Source: a bacterium (GTDB lineage Bacteria > UBA8248). Taken from it: DNA of 33,602 nucleotides. This document shows, in pieces, positions 1 through 8,448 of the stretch; position 1 is the first letter of the stretch; each line of letters begins with the position of its first letter. The stretch covers positions 1 to 33,602 of the forward strand of contig JAVEPB010000142.1 of NCBI GenBank assembly GCA_030922375.1. Reading direction: 5' to 3'. A program made the translations under genes and the position numbers. The notes below the pieces were generated by a model, which saw only the letters and a program-made list of their open reading frames with translations, searched no databases and was not told where the DNA came from.

Positions 1-279
1 CTGTGCAAATGAATCTGGAAGAAGAACGCTTATGAATTTTTCTTTGTCAGCAACGGCATTTTCAAGTAGCCCCTTCTGCATTAGAGCAACAAAGATTGCG
101 CATGATCGCGCCTGACAGTTCAGGGACTTTTTCGGAAAGTACTCGATATCCGTGAAACCTTTGTATTCCAATAATCGTTTCAAATAATCTCTATATCCCA
201 AAAATAATACTTGAAAAATCCAGTACGAAAGTATAGGTATACAATATAAGACCTTTAAAAAGATATGCTTTTCTCCCAA
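1..279 (-). CDS. Partial reading frame running off the window edge, unidentified
   Basis: On the minus strand a frame stays open from about base 279 (a possible TTG start) to base 1 and continues outside the window. The 93 visible codons have a protein-like composition, including GYRDYLKRLLEYKGFTDIEY followed by a Cys-containing stretch. An in-frame TAG at 292-294 blocks extension upstream, and no ATG or convincing ribosome site is seen, so this may be the 3' remnant of a broken gene. The GxxDYLxxLLExxGFTDIE pattern recalls the C-terminal part of class I SAM-dependent methyltransferases, but this is a weak resemblance only. Confidence 0.35.
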   Translation of the reverse strand, partial: MGEKHIFLKVLYCIPILSYWIFQVLFLGYRDYLKRLLEYKGFTDIEYFPKKSLNCQARSCAIFVALMQKGLLENAVADKEKFISVLLPDSFAQ

Positions 280-390
280 TAAGTTTTTAGCCTATCCGAG
301 GCGGATATTGGAGCATCGTGCCAGAATTTTTGAAATAGGAGATGGTCGTCCCCATCTAGGATATTTAAAGTCAAACCTAAAAGGTGTCCG

Positions 391-1143
391 ATGAGTCTTA
401 CAGGCCGAACAGCTTTAGTGACTGGTGCCAGCCGGGGGATCGGGAAGGCCATCGCGATAGCCTTGGCAAGAGAGGGGGCGTCGGTGGCTGTAAATTATCT
501 ATCGCCCCACGAGGAAGCCGAAGCAACGGCTGAGGCAATCCGTGAGGGGGGCGGGACCGCATCTATTTTTTATGCCGACATTACCCGGCGGGAGGATGTC
601 GAGCGGATGGTCCGGGGATGTGAGAAAACGCTCGGACCCATCGACACACTGGTAAATGCCGCCCGGCAATTGGGAAAGAATAAAAAATTCCTTGACCTGG
701 ACTGGTCCGACTACGAACTGGAAATCGATGTCATGCTCAAGGGTGCCTTTCATTGTTGCCAGGCGGTCTTGCCTTCAATGATTGAAAGGCGAAGAGGGCG
801 AATTATTAATATTCTCAGCACGCAAATTCGCGAGCGAAGACTCGGGAAAAATGCTTATGGAACGGTCAAGGCCGCATTGCTCTATTTCTCCCAAAGTCTA
901 GCTACCGAGATGGGACCCTCCGGAATCACCGTCAACATGGTATCACCGGGAATCACACTTACCGAGCATCGTTTGATGAATACTCCCGAGGAGCAAATAG
1001 AGAAATATAACAACGAGACGCCGCTTCGCCGATCTGGAACCCCCGAAGAGATGGCGGAAGCGGTCGTGTTTTTCGCAAAAGATAAAACGGAATTCATCAC
1101 CGGGGTAAATATTCCTGTTGCTGGAGGCAGGGTGATGTTTTAA
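391..1143 (+). CDS. SDR family NAD(P)-dependent oxidoreductase
   Basis: A classical short-chain dehydrogenase of 250 residues, the usual length. The N-terminal Rossmann motif TGASRGIG is at about residues 11-18, a degenerate NNAG-type motif (VNAARQ) near 88, the catalytic Ser in NILSTQ near 144, and the catalytic YxxxK (YGTVK) near 156. The C-terminus ends in the usual ITGVNIPVAGG strand. The cytosolic protein should reduce or oxidise a hydroxyl/carbonyl using NAD(P)(H); the substrate cannot be read from sequence. The ATG follows a modest aaaaggtg ribosome site. It heads the plus-strand catabolic block, upstream of a Dpp-type importer, and is separated from it by about 245 bases, so it may be transcribed separately. 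Confidence 0.9.
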   Translation: MSLTGRTALVTGASRGIGKAIAIALAREGASVAVNYLSPHEEAEATAEAIREGGGTASIFYADITRREDVERMVRGCEKTLGPIDTLVNAARQLGKNKKFLDLDWSDYELEIDVMLKGAFHCCQAVLPSMIERRRGRIINILSTQIRERRLGKNAYGTVKAALLYFSQSLATEMGPSGITVNMVSPGITLTEHRLMNTPEEQIEKYNNETPLRRSGTPEEMAEAVVFFAKDKTEFITGVNIPVAGGRVMF

Positions 1144-1389
1144 ATGTTCCAGAGTCCTACCAGACAAATACTCTAGTGTGCATAATATCAGGGAGAGGAA
1201 TCTCGTGGATATTAAAGTATCTCCGAAAAATCATTCACCGCGATGGCGTGAACTAAAAATCTTGTTCGATCCGAAAAATTCTCTGTATTTTCCATGAAAC
1301 TCTGAGAATAATGAGTTTCTCCTTTTTTTTGTCGGGAAGTATGGGTTCCGAAAGCCTCGTGATTCTCTCGTTTTAGAAGGAGAAGAATA

Positions 1390-2913
1390 ATGAAAAAGAA
1401 AATGCTTCTTGGTTTGTCGTTGACTGTATTACTTGTATGGACGGGAAGCGCTTTGGCTGCCCCAAAGGGAAAGGTTGTCATGGGCTTCGCGGGAAGCGTG
1501 CGGACCTTTGACCCGCACCGGATTACTGGATTTCCCCTGAACAATCACTATCCGCTTGTATTTGACCAGCTGGTTTTCCGTAACCCGGAGGGAAAAATTG
1601 TTCCTAAGTTGGCGAAGAGCTACCGGACGGTCAACCCGCTGCTGTGGGAATTCAAACTCCAAGAGGGAGTGAAATTTTCCAATGGCGAGGATGTCGACGC
1701 CCACGCGGTGAAATTCAGCCTCGAGCGAATTGTCAATCCAAAGCTGAAGAGCCGTCAGATAAGTTTTTTCAGAAACATCAAAAAAGTTGATGTGGTGAAT
1801 AAGTATACCGTGCATGTTCATCTGAAGAAGAGGGATATGTTCTTCCTTCCGCCTCTCAGCCAGTATGGCCAGATAGTTCCCCCCAAATACTATGGGAGCA
1901 AGAAGCTGAAATATCTTGCAAAAAACCCGGTTGGCAGCGGCCCCTATAGGCTGAAGAAGTGGAAGGGGAAATTTGAGTTCCACTACGAAGCCCACCCTAA
2001 TTATTGGGACAAGAACAATCTGCCGCAGATAAAGACGGTCGTCGTCAACATCATCCCCGAGCCGACTACGCGTATGGCCGCTCTGGTGGCGGGTGATATC
2101 GATTTTGCTGACTCCGTCTCGCCGCAGTTGATTGCGATGGCAAAGTCCAATCCGGATGTCAAAGTAATCGCCGTGCCGTCATCGCGGACTTGTTACCTGT
2201 ATCCAATCATTAAGAAGGGAGCGCCTTGGGCAAATGTAAAAGTTCGCCAGGCGGTCAATTACGCCCTCGACAAAAACGTTTTGGTCAAAACGGTGCTGGA
2301 GGGTTATGGGCGAATTATCGCGACCAATGTGGGTCCTGACAGCTACGGCTTTAATCCAGCGCTTAAGCCCTACCCCTATGATCCGGTAAAGGCCAAGAAA
2401 CTCTTGGCGGAAGGCGGATATCCGAACGGCATCTCGACGGAGATTTGGATGCCTCTGGGCAGGTACTTAAAAGGTAAACAGGTGGCGGAAGCCATGGTCT
2501 CGATGCTGGGGAAGGTGGGGATCAAGGCTAAACTGAAGGTCGCCGAATGGGGTGTGGTGAAAAAGAGAATGCGGGCCCGCTGGAAGCCCAAGGTAAAATC
2601 TTTCCTCAGGATGGGCTGCCGGATGGACTCGAATTTACACTCCGAGCATATGTATGCTGGAACGATTCACAGCCGGTCTACCTGGGGCGGATTCCGTGAA
2701 AAGTGGATGGATAATCTCATTGACGACGCTCGTTCCGAGCCGGATGACGCCAAACGGCTCAAGAAATATCAGGAGGTCAACAGGGTTATCCACGAAAAGG
2801 CGATAATGGGTTTTCTTTATCAACAGCATCAGATCGTCGCTATAAACAAAAGGGTGAATTATAAACCCCGCACCAACGGTTTTGTGTTGGCGTTTGAGTT
2901 GGGCTTGAAATAG
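1390..2913 (+). CDS. ABC transporter substrate-binding protein, peptide/DppA family (SBP_bac_5)
   Basis: An extracytoplasmic solute receptor of 507 residues. It opens with a signal peptide (KKK, hydrophobic stretch, GSALA-A near residue 23) and continues into a family 5 binding fold: TFDPHR near 39, the LVFDQLVFRNPEGKIVPKLA segment, FSNGEDVDAHAVKFSLERI near 95, then NPVGSGPYRLKKWK near 178. Such proteins bind di/oligopeptides, opines, nickel complexes or glycosides, so the ligand is not set by family. A clear agaaggag ribosome site precedes the ATG. Two cognate permeases follow after a strong intercistronic hairpin. No ATPase subunits are present nearby. Confidence 0.93.
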   Translation: MKKKMLLGLSLTVLLVWTGSALAAPKGKVVMGFAGSVRTFDPHRITGFPLNNHYPLVFDQLVFRNPEGKIVPKLAKSYRTVNPLLWEFKLQEGVKFSNGEDVDAHAVKFSLERIVNPKLKSRQISFFRNIKKVDVVNKYTVHVHLKKRDMFFLPPLSQYGQIVPPKYYGSKKLKYLAKNPVGSGPYRLKKWKGKFEFHYEAHPNYWDKNNLPQIKTVVVNIIPEPTTRMAALVAGDIDFADSVSPQLIAMAKSNPDVKVIAVPSSRTCYLYPIIKKGAPWANVKVRQAVNYALDKNVLVKTVLEGYGRIIATNVGPDSYGFNPALKPYPYDPVKAKKLLAEGGYPNGISTEIWMPLGRYLKGKQVAEAMVSMLGKVGIKAKLKVAEWGVVKKRMRARWKPKVKSFLRMGCRMDSNLHSEHMYAGTIHSRSTWGGFREKWMDNLIDDARSEPDDAKRLKKYQEVNRVIHEKAIMGFLYQQHQIVAINKRVNYKPRTNGFVLAFELGLK

Positions 2914-2933
2914 CAATTAGTTTGGAAAAAATC

Positions 2934-2983
2934 GGGTCTTTCATGCCCGGATGGCTGAACACGCCATTCGGGCATGAAAGACC
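2934..2983 (+). promoter_or_regulatory. Intercistronic stem-loop between binding protein and permease genes
   Basis: Arms at 2934-2955 and 2963-2983 pair over about 21 bp with one G-U wobble and a 7-nt loop (tgaacac). There is no T-tract after the 3' arm, so a standard intrinsic terminator is unlikely. Structures in this position, as in E. coli malE-malF, stabilise the upstream mRNA or dampen downstream expression, giving excess binding protein over permease. That role here is inferred. Confidence 0.75.
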
Positions 2984-3022
2984 GAAAAGTAATATTGATT
3001 TTGCAATAAATCTGGAGCGGGA

Positions 3023-3940
3023 ATGACAGGTTTTATTATTCGACGTTCAATTCAGGCAATTATCCTGATCAAGTGTGTCCTCGTTTTCGTTTTTCTTCTC
3101 CTTCATATCAGCGGCGATCCCATCTCGGTGATGCTTCCCGAAGATGCATCCAAGGAAGACGAAATACTTTTACGTAAGCAATATGGCTTCGACAAGCCGT
3201 TGGTGACCCAGTACGGGATATTTTTCGGGAAGGTCTTGCGGGGGAGTTTTGGCGATTCTTTCGAAACGGGCGAGCCGGCTTTGGGTTTGGTTCTTAGTCA
3301 TATGCCAGCTACGGTCGAACTGGCCGGCACTGCGTTTATCGTTTCGATTATTGTCGGCCTCCCCCTTGGGTGTCTGGCGGCACTTAGGGAAAAATCCTTT
3401 CTTGATCGAACCTGTATGATTGGGGCGGTTTTGGGCCAAGCTTTGCCCGGTTTTTGGCTGGGATTGATATTGATACTGGTTTTTGCGGTCCATCTGCGTC
3501 TTTTGCCCTCGTTTGGATACGGTAGTTGGGCTCATTTGATTATGCCTGGAATCGCGGCTTCGGTTTTTCATACGGCCAGGCTGGCCCGTTTGATGCGCTC
3601 TGAAATGCTCGAGGTGTTGCGGTCGGACTATATTTTGACCGCTCGTTCAAAGGGATTGATCGAAAGTGTTGTTTTATTCCGTCACGCCATGAAGAATTCG
3701 GCGATTCCCATCGTGACGGTTCTGGGGTTGGATTTGGCGTTGACGCTGGGCGGTACCGTCATCATAGAGACGGTATTTGCTTGGCCCGGGGTTGGGAGGC
3801 TCACAGTCGAAGCCATTCATACCCGTGATTTCCCCATTGTCCAGGCGGCGGTATTCATGCTCGCATCAATTTTCGTTCTGATAAATATGATTGTGGACAT
3901 TCTTTACACTTACCTCGATCCGCGGATTAAATACGAATGA
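3023..3940 (+). CDS. ABC transporter permease, DppB type
   Basis: An inner-membrane permease of 305 residues with an N-terminal FIIRRSIQAIILI helix, several further hydrophobic segments and the cytoplasmic EAA loop (SEMLEVLRSDYILTARSKGL, about residues 194-213) that contacts the ATPase. The C-terminus ends in YTYLDPRIKYE, typical of the DppB/OppB group. It is about the family's usual length. The ATG follows ctggagcggga. Its stop overlaps the start of the next permease (ATGA), so the two are translationally coupled and should form a heterodimeric channel. Confidence 0.92.
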   Translation: MTGFIIRRSIQAIILIKCVLVFVFLLLHISGDPISVMLPEDASKEDEILLRKQYGFDKPLVTQYGIFFGKVLRGSFGDSFETGEPALGLVLSHMPATVELAGTAFIVSIIVGLPLGCLAALREKSFLDRTCMIGAVLGQALPGFWLGLILILVFAVHLRLLPSFGYGSWAHLIMPGIAASVFHTARLARLMRSEMLEVLRSDYILTARSKGLIESVVLFRHAMKNSAIPIVTVLGLDLALTLGGTVIIETVFAWPGVGRLTVEAIHTRDFPIVQAAVFMLASIFVLINMIVDILYTYLDPRIKYE

Positions 3941-4869
3941 ATAAGGACATAGAAGAGCTAGAAAACTTGTTGATCTCAAAGACATGGCGAGAAGATGACC
4001 TTCCCCCGGAGAGGCATTGGCTTGTACGGCTCAAGAGTTCCCTTTGGCAGGAGAAGTCGGCTTTGTTCGGGGTAATAATTTTGCTTTTCGTGTTATTTCT
4101 AGCCCTCCTGGCGCCAATCATTGCTCCTTTCGACCCGGACGCTCAATTATATGCCAGGGCCATGAAGCCGCCTCTTACGGTTTTTGAAGGTAGAATTTTA
4201 GTCATGGGAACTGATCATTTGGGACGGGATCTTTTCAGCCGAATTATTTATGGGTCTCAAGTGTCCATCATAGTCGGATTTTTTTCCGTGTTTATCTCGG
4301 GGGGCATAGGCCTCGTGGTCGGCCTGACCGCTGGCTATTTCGGAGGCAAGGTGGATTATTTTTTGATGAGGGTGGCGGATTTCGTTTTGTCATTTCCATT
4401 TATTTTGATGGCCCTGGCGATGATCTCTATTCTCGGCTCTAGTCTTTTGCTTATTATCTTGGCCATCTCCACGCGTCTATGGGTTATTTATGCCCGTGTA
4501 GTACGCGGGAATGTGCTCTCTTTGAGAGAGACGGAATTTGTCCTTGCTGCGAGAGCAATGGGCGGAAGTCCGTTCCGGATCATTTTTCAGCATTTGATGC
4601 CCAATGTGCTTCCGCCTGTCATCATCATCGCTTCGCTGTATCTGGGCCGAATGATCATTATTGAAGCTGGTTTGAGTTTTCTGGGACTGGGAGTGCCGCC
4701 TCCCACGCCGACCTGGGGCGGACTTCTGGCCGAGGGCCGCTCCTATCTTTATGTGGCGTGGTGGATAGTCATATTTCCCGGTCTCGCCATAACGGTCACC
4801 GTACTGGGTACAAATTTGGTTGGGGACTGGTTGCGGGATGTTCTGGATCCTCGATTGAGAACCCGATGA
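3937..4869 (+). CDS. ABC transporter permease, DppC type
   Basis: The partner permease of 310 residues. A cytoplasmic N-terminus is followed by the DppC-type first helix, then the FDPDAQ and VMGTDHLGRDLFSRIIYGSQ segments (about residues 67-107) characteristic of DppC/OppC. The EAA loop reads LRETEFVLAARAMGGSPFRI near residue 190, and the end is WLRDVLDPRLRTR. It overlaps the preceding gene by four bases. The usual DppD and DppF ATPases do not follow; the next gene is a cupin 84 bases downstream, so the ATPase must come from elsewhere. Confidence 0.93.
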   Translation: MNKDIEELENLLISKTWREDDLPPERHWLVRLKSSLWQEKSALFGVIILLFVLFLALLAPIIAPFDPDAQLYARAMKPPLTVFEGRILVMGTDHLGRDLFSRIIYGSQVSIIVGFFSVFISGGIGLVVGLTAGYFGGKVDYFLMRVADFVLSFPFILMALAMISILGSSLLLIILAISTRLWVIYARVVRGNVLSLRETEFVLAARAMGGSPFRIIFQHLMPNVLPPVIIIASLYLGRMIIIEAGLSFLGLGVPPPTPTWGGLLAEGRSYLYVAWWIVIFPGLAITVTVLGTNLVGDWLRDVLDPRLRTR

Positions 4870-4953
4870 GCGAAGATTACTTTAACAAAAGAAGTGAAAC
4901 GAAGAACTTAAAAATATAATGCGACACGATTAAGATAAGAAAGGAGCAAGGCT

Positions 4954-5340
4954 ATGGGTTTTATCAAGTGGGGCGATATCCCCCGAACCGCAGGCACCGT
5001 CGGCAAAAGAGAGGGGAAGATGCGCCGGGTGTTTTGCACGGAAGGTTTGACGATAGTTCGGAGCGAAGTGGAGGCGGGTAGCGAGTTGATCGAAAATCCG
5101 CACTGCCATCCCGAAGAGCAGGTCATGTTCATGCTGGAGGGGAAGCTTTGCCTTCGGATTGGCGATGAAGTGGGCTGGGTCGAGCCGGGAGAAATGGCTT
5201 ATTTCCCACCCAACGTCTACCACGGCGGCGTCGAAATCGGTCCCGAGGGTGCGGTGTATTTGCAGATTTTCTCCCCCGGGAAAGTGGATTACCTGCCCGG
5301 CTATTTCGGCGTCACGAAGACGGAATTCAAGCAAACATAA
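4954..5340 (+). CDS. Cupin-domain protein
   Basis: A single-domain cupin of 128 residues. Motif 1 is seen as NPHCHPEEQVMFMLEG (about residues 48-63), with the HxH and E metal ligands. Motif 2 is PGEMAYFPPNVYHGG (about 75-89), with the final His. Small cupins of this kind act as isomerases, dioxygenases or sugar/organic-acid binding proteins, and the exact reaction cannot be assigned. An aaaggag ribosome site precedes the ATG. The gene sits between the importer and the DUF6282 protein and probably handles an intermediate of the same pathway. Confidence 0.88.
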   Translation: MGFIKWGDIPRTAGTVGKREGKMRRVFCTEGLTIVRSEVEAGSELIENPHCHPEEQVMFMLEGKLCLRIGDEVGWVEPGEMAYFPPNVYHGGVEIGPEGAVYLQIFSPGKVDYLPGYFGVTKTEFKQT

Positions 5341-5420
5341 TTGTGGTTTAAACAAAGAATTTGTTCGGTTCAACCCTATTTTTTAACCATGTAATTCAAC
5401 AATCATCAGGAGGAGTAGTA

Positions 5421-6335
5421 ATGAACGCAGAGTCCGCAACTGAACCCCGATCCAACATGAAACTCAACGATCTTGTCGAGGGGGCGATCGACGTTCACAT
5501 CCATTCCGGCCCGGACAGTGTGGAGCGTTGGGGGGACACCATCGATATCGCCCGCCTGGCCGTCGAGATGGGCATGCGCGGCGTTGTATTCAAGGATCAC
5601 TTCCGCCCCACAACGCACAAGGCCATCCTGACGAAAAAGGCTGTCCCGGACCTTGAGATATTTAGTCTTCATGCCTGCAATCACCCCAACGGCGGCTTGA
5701 GCTACCGCTGCGTGATGATGTCGATAGGTGAAGGCGTCAAGGTTGTCCAGATGCCTACGCTAGACTCGGCCCACCAATTCAGCAAGCCGAAGCAAGGCCA
5801 TCTTTTCACACATTTCCAATTCGGATGCGAGGTTGAGCCCATCAGTCTCTATAATCCAGGTACAGAAGAATTTACGGACGACCTCCAAAAAATTCTCGAG
5901 GCTGTCCTGAAGTACGATCTGGTGCTTTCAAACGGACATATTTCTCCCGAAGAGACCATTCACTTATTCCGGACAGCGATTGAGATGGGCATCAAGCCCG
6001 AGCGCTGCATGGTGGAGCACCCGAACGGCAATCGCGCCTTCACGATGGACCACATGAAAGCCATCGGAGACATGGGCGCCTTCCAGAATATTTCATACAA
6101 CGCCTGTAACCCCCTGTTCGCGGGCCAGCATCCAAGAGATGGGGCCGAAATCGTGAAACAGGTTGGTGCCGAGCACTGCACCATCATCACCGACGGCGGC
6201 CAGCACACGAGCCCAGGCCCGGCTGAGGGGATGCGGGTATTCTGTAACATGCTCATGCACCTGGGCGTTTCAAGAGAAGAAATTGATCAGATGATCAAAA
6301 TCAACCCGGTCAAAATACTTGGCTTGGATAGCTAA
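5421..6335 (+). CDS. DUF6282 family protein (amidohydrolase-like)
   Basis: A 304-residue protein read from the ATG after a strong caggagga ribosome site; an in-frame start 60 bases earlier lacks such a site. It resembles a TIM-barrel metal-dependent hydrolase: the N-terminal DVHIHSGPD motif supplies an HxH pair, and further likely ligands are in KDHFRP, SNGHIS, MVEHPNGN and ITDGGQHTSPG. This set matches the DUF6282 family, whose reaction is unknown to me. The location between a cupin and two FAH hydrolases suggests hydrolysis or lactonase chemistry on an organic acid, which is inference. Confidence 0.8.
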   Translation: MNAESATEPRSNMKLNDLVEGAIDVHIHSGPDSVERWGDTIDIARLAVEMGMRGVVFKDHFRPTTHKAILTKKAVPDLEIFSLHACNHPNGGLSYRCVMMSIGEGVKVVQMPTLDSAHQFSKPKQGHLFTHFQFGCEVEPISLYNPGTEEFTDDLQKILEAVLKYDLVLSNGHISPEETIHLFRTAIEMGIKPERCMVEHPNGNRAFTMDHMKAIGDMGAFQNISYNACNPLFAGQHPRDGAEIVKQVGAEHCTIITDGGQHTSPGPAEGMRVFCNMLMHLGVSREEIDQMIKINPVKILGLDS

Positions 6336-6362
6336 GGCCAAAATTAAACCTCGATTCTAGAG

Positions 6363-6409
6363 ACGGGGGAGTGTGCAGCCAATTTTTGGATTTTTGCCCA
6401 CTCCCCCGT
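6363..6409 (+). terminator. Possible intrinsic terminator after the DUF6282 gene
   Basis: The perfect arms acgggggagtg (6363-6373) and cactcccccgt (6399-6409) enclose 25 bases that can fold weakly themselves. They are followed by ttcgaatttt, a mediocre T-tract. The GC-rich stem and its position just after a stop codon favour a terminator. The long loop and poor T-run keep confidence moderate. Confidence 0.5.
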
Positions 6410-6498
6410 TTCGAATTTTCGAGTTCGTTATTTTTGATTTTGGTTTTGAAAATTGACCCAGGCGCTTTTTCTTATTGACCCAATTCTAGGTGATTGCA

Positions 6499-7416
6499 GT
6501 GAAAATTCTTCGTTTTGACAATGATAAAATTGGAATACTAAGGGAAGGCGGCAATGTCCTAGACGTGAGTGATGTCGTGAGTCACCGCGATCAAAAAGGC
6601 CCACAACGGGTGATTGAGGAGGTGATTACGAACTTCGAGGACTGCCGTGGGGAAATCGAGCGGATTGCTGGCCGGGAGGAAGGAATTCCATTGGGCAGCG
6701 TACGACTCCTCGCCCCAATCCCCAGGCCCAGTAAATGTCTGGGAGCCTTTCTGAACTACGTTGATATGGGCAGAACGCGAGACATGCTTCCCTTGGAGTT
6801 CTTCTACATGGATCCGGCGCTTCTCGGCCCGGGCGGAACGATAGAGTTGGTCGAGATTCCCGAGATCACGGAATTCCAGCCCGAAGCGGAGTTGGCATTC
6901 GTTATGGGAAAGACGGCGAAAAACGTCTCAGTGGACGAGGCTATGGACCACGTTTTCGGCTATGTGCCCTTCTTCGATATTTCTGTCCGAGGGATTACCC
7001 GGTACACCCGCTTTCTCACGAAGGGGCAGGCCAGCCACGGCCCCTGCGGCCCGTGGATCACGACCAAGGACGAGCTATCTGATCCGCACAATGTCAATGT
7101 GAAAAGTTGGGTGAACGGGGAGATCGCCCAAAACTACAACACCGAATACATGGCCCACAAAATTCCGGCGCAGGTGGCATGGCTCAGCCGGTTCATCCAG
7201 CTCGAGCCCGGCGATGTCATCGCGACGGGGACTTATCATGAAGGACGAAAGCCAATAAAAGACGGCGATCTCCTGGAAATAGAGATAGAGGGGATAGGGA
7301 AAACGGAATTTCATGCCAAAGGATATTCTCCTACGAGAGAAGCGCCCTCATCCGCTCCAACGGGGCCTAGGCCCTCTCCCGGTCCCGCCGATTCGAATAA
7401 AATCACCTGGGTTTAG
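6499..7416 (+). CDS. Fumarylacetoacetate hydrolase (FAH) family protein
   Basis: A 305-residue protein read from the GTG at 6499, which lies five bases after a good aggtga ribosome site and starts the common MKILRF-type N-terminus; a GTG at 6490 is also in frame. The catalytic FAH domain shows the metal-binding ExE (QPEAELAFV), the third acidic ligand in GYVPFFDIS and the C-terminal GDVIATGTYHEG segment. The family hydrolyses or decarboxylates acylpyruvates and 2-oxo acids. A Pro/Ser-rich tail of about 25 residues after the domain is unusual. A second family member follows 64 bases downstream. Confidence 0.88.
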   Translation: MKILRFDNDKIGILREGGNVLDVSDVVSHRDQKGPQRVIEEVITNFEDCRGEIERIAGREEGIPLGSVRLLAPIPRPSKCLGAFLNYVDMGRTRDMLPLEFFYMDPALLGPGGTIELVEIPEITEFQPEAELAFVMGKTAKNVSVDEAMDHVFGYVPFFDISVRGITRYTRFLTKGQASHGPCGPWITTKDELSDPHNVNVKSWVNGEIAQNYNTEYMAHKIPAQVAWLSRFIQLEPGDVIATGTYHEGRKPIKDGDLLEIEIEGIGKTEFHAKGYSPTREAPSSAPTGPRPSPGPADSNKITWV

Positions 7417-7480
7417 ACCAGGGCGGATTGTTTGAAAAGGATGATCCGCATCGTAGTGTGATGAAAGGAGAATTAAGGCA

Positions 7481-8251
7481 ATGAAGCTAGTTCGATTTTT
7501 CTGGAGGCAGGAGATTCATTGGGGTGTCCTGGAGGATAACCAAATTTATGCTATTTCGGGAAGTGTTTATGGAGAATATCAAAAAGAGGACGCGCTATGC
7601 CGTCTCGGCGACGTGAAGCTCCTTGCTCCCGCAGAGCCTTCGATCATGGTTTGCATCGGCGTGAATTATCGAAAAGCGACCGATGCATCGGGAGACACAG
7701 TAAGAGAAGAACGTGCGGTGCCAAGGTGTTTTTTCAAACCTGTTAGCACTTTGATGAATCCTTTTGACGGCGTGCGCTACCCGGCCGCATCGGATGATCC
7801 CCATGCGGAGGTCGAGCTATGCGTCGTAATCAAACGTCGTGCCAAGAACGTACCGAAAGAAAAAGCCTCTGAATACATCCTCGGCTACACATGCGGCAAC
7901 GAACTCGGCGCGCTCGATTTCATCCGGCAAGACAAAAACGTCACCAGAGGGCGGGGATTTGACACCTCTGGGCCTCTTGGCCCCCATCTCATCACGGATC
8001 TCGACACGGCAAATTTGAAACTCACGGGCCGCATCAACGGGGAGGAGAAGCAGGTAGGCAGCACGGCTGGTATGATTTTCAGCGTGGCGGAACTGATCGA
8101 GCACATTACCTCATTCATGACCTTGCAGCCGGGCGATGTGGTCTGGTCGGGTACGCCTCCGAGCCGTACCCCCGTCAAGGTAGGTGATATCATTGAGGCG
8201 GAAATAGAGGGCATCGGAATTCTTCGAAATGAAGTTTTGGCTTCCCGCTAG
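7481..8251 (+). CDS. FAH family protein, second copy
   Basis: A 256-residue FAH-family enzyme preceded by aaggagaattaaggca. It has an N-terminal cap region and then the catalytic domain: HAEVELCVVI carries the ExE metal ligands, GYTCGNELGALDF replaces the usual NDVSARD (Asp to Glu at the third ligand, a conservative change), and GDVVWSGTPPSRTPVKVGD closes the active site. Likely a hydrolase, decarboxylase or isomerase of a 2-oxo acid. It differs clearly from the neighbouring copy, so the two probably catalyse successive or alternative steps. The stop codon lies one base before the end of an insertion sequence. Confidence 0.88.
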   Translation: MKLVRFFWRQEIHWGVLEDNQIYAISGSVYGEYQKEDALCRLGDVKLLAPAEPSIMVCIGVNYRKATDASGDTVREERAVPRCFFKPVSTLMNPFDGVRYPAASDDPHAEVELCVVIKRRAKNVPKEKASEYILGYTCGNELGALDFIRQDKNVTRGRGFDTSGPLGPHLITDLDTANLKLTGRINGEEKQVGSTAGMIFSVAELIEHITSFMTLQPGDVVWSGTPPSRTPVKVGDIIEAEIEGIGILRNEVLASR

Positions 8252-8252
8252 G

Positions 8253-8274
8253 ACTGTCCTGGTCCAGCGAATTT
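8253..8274. repeat. Terminal inverted repeat, left end of the 8253-9890 IS
   Basis: Matches the reverse complement of 9869-9890 at all 22 positions, then diverges. It lies one base after the stop codon of the FAH gene. Confidence 0.9.
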
Positions 8275-8448
8275 ATCCTCAAAATTACTCGGTGATTTCC
8301 GCTCCAGAATCGAGGGTTTTCCTTTTTTGGGGCAAAATGGATCGACTTGAACAGAACATTCTGGAGCTGGGGCGGCGAGAATAAGAAACGCCAGTGTCGA
8401 TCAAACGCACCTACCCCGGTCGCATTTCGTTTGTTCTAATTTTGATTA

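Noticed and set aside
2934-2983. Intrinsic terminator
   Set aside because: The stem is strong but no T-tract follows and the cognate permease gene lies directly downstream.
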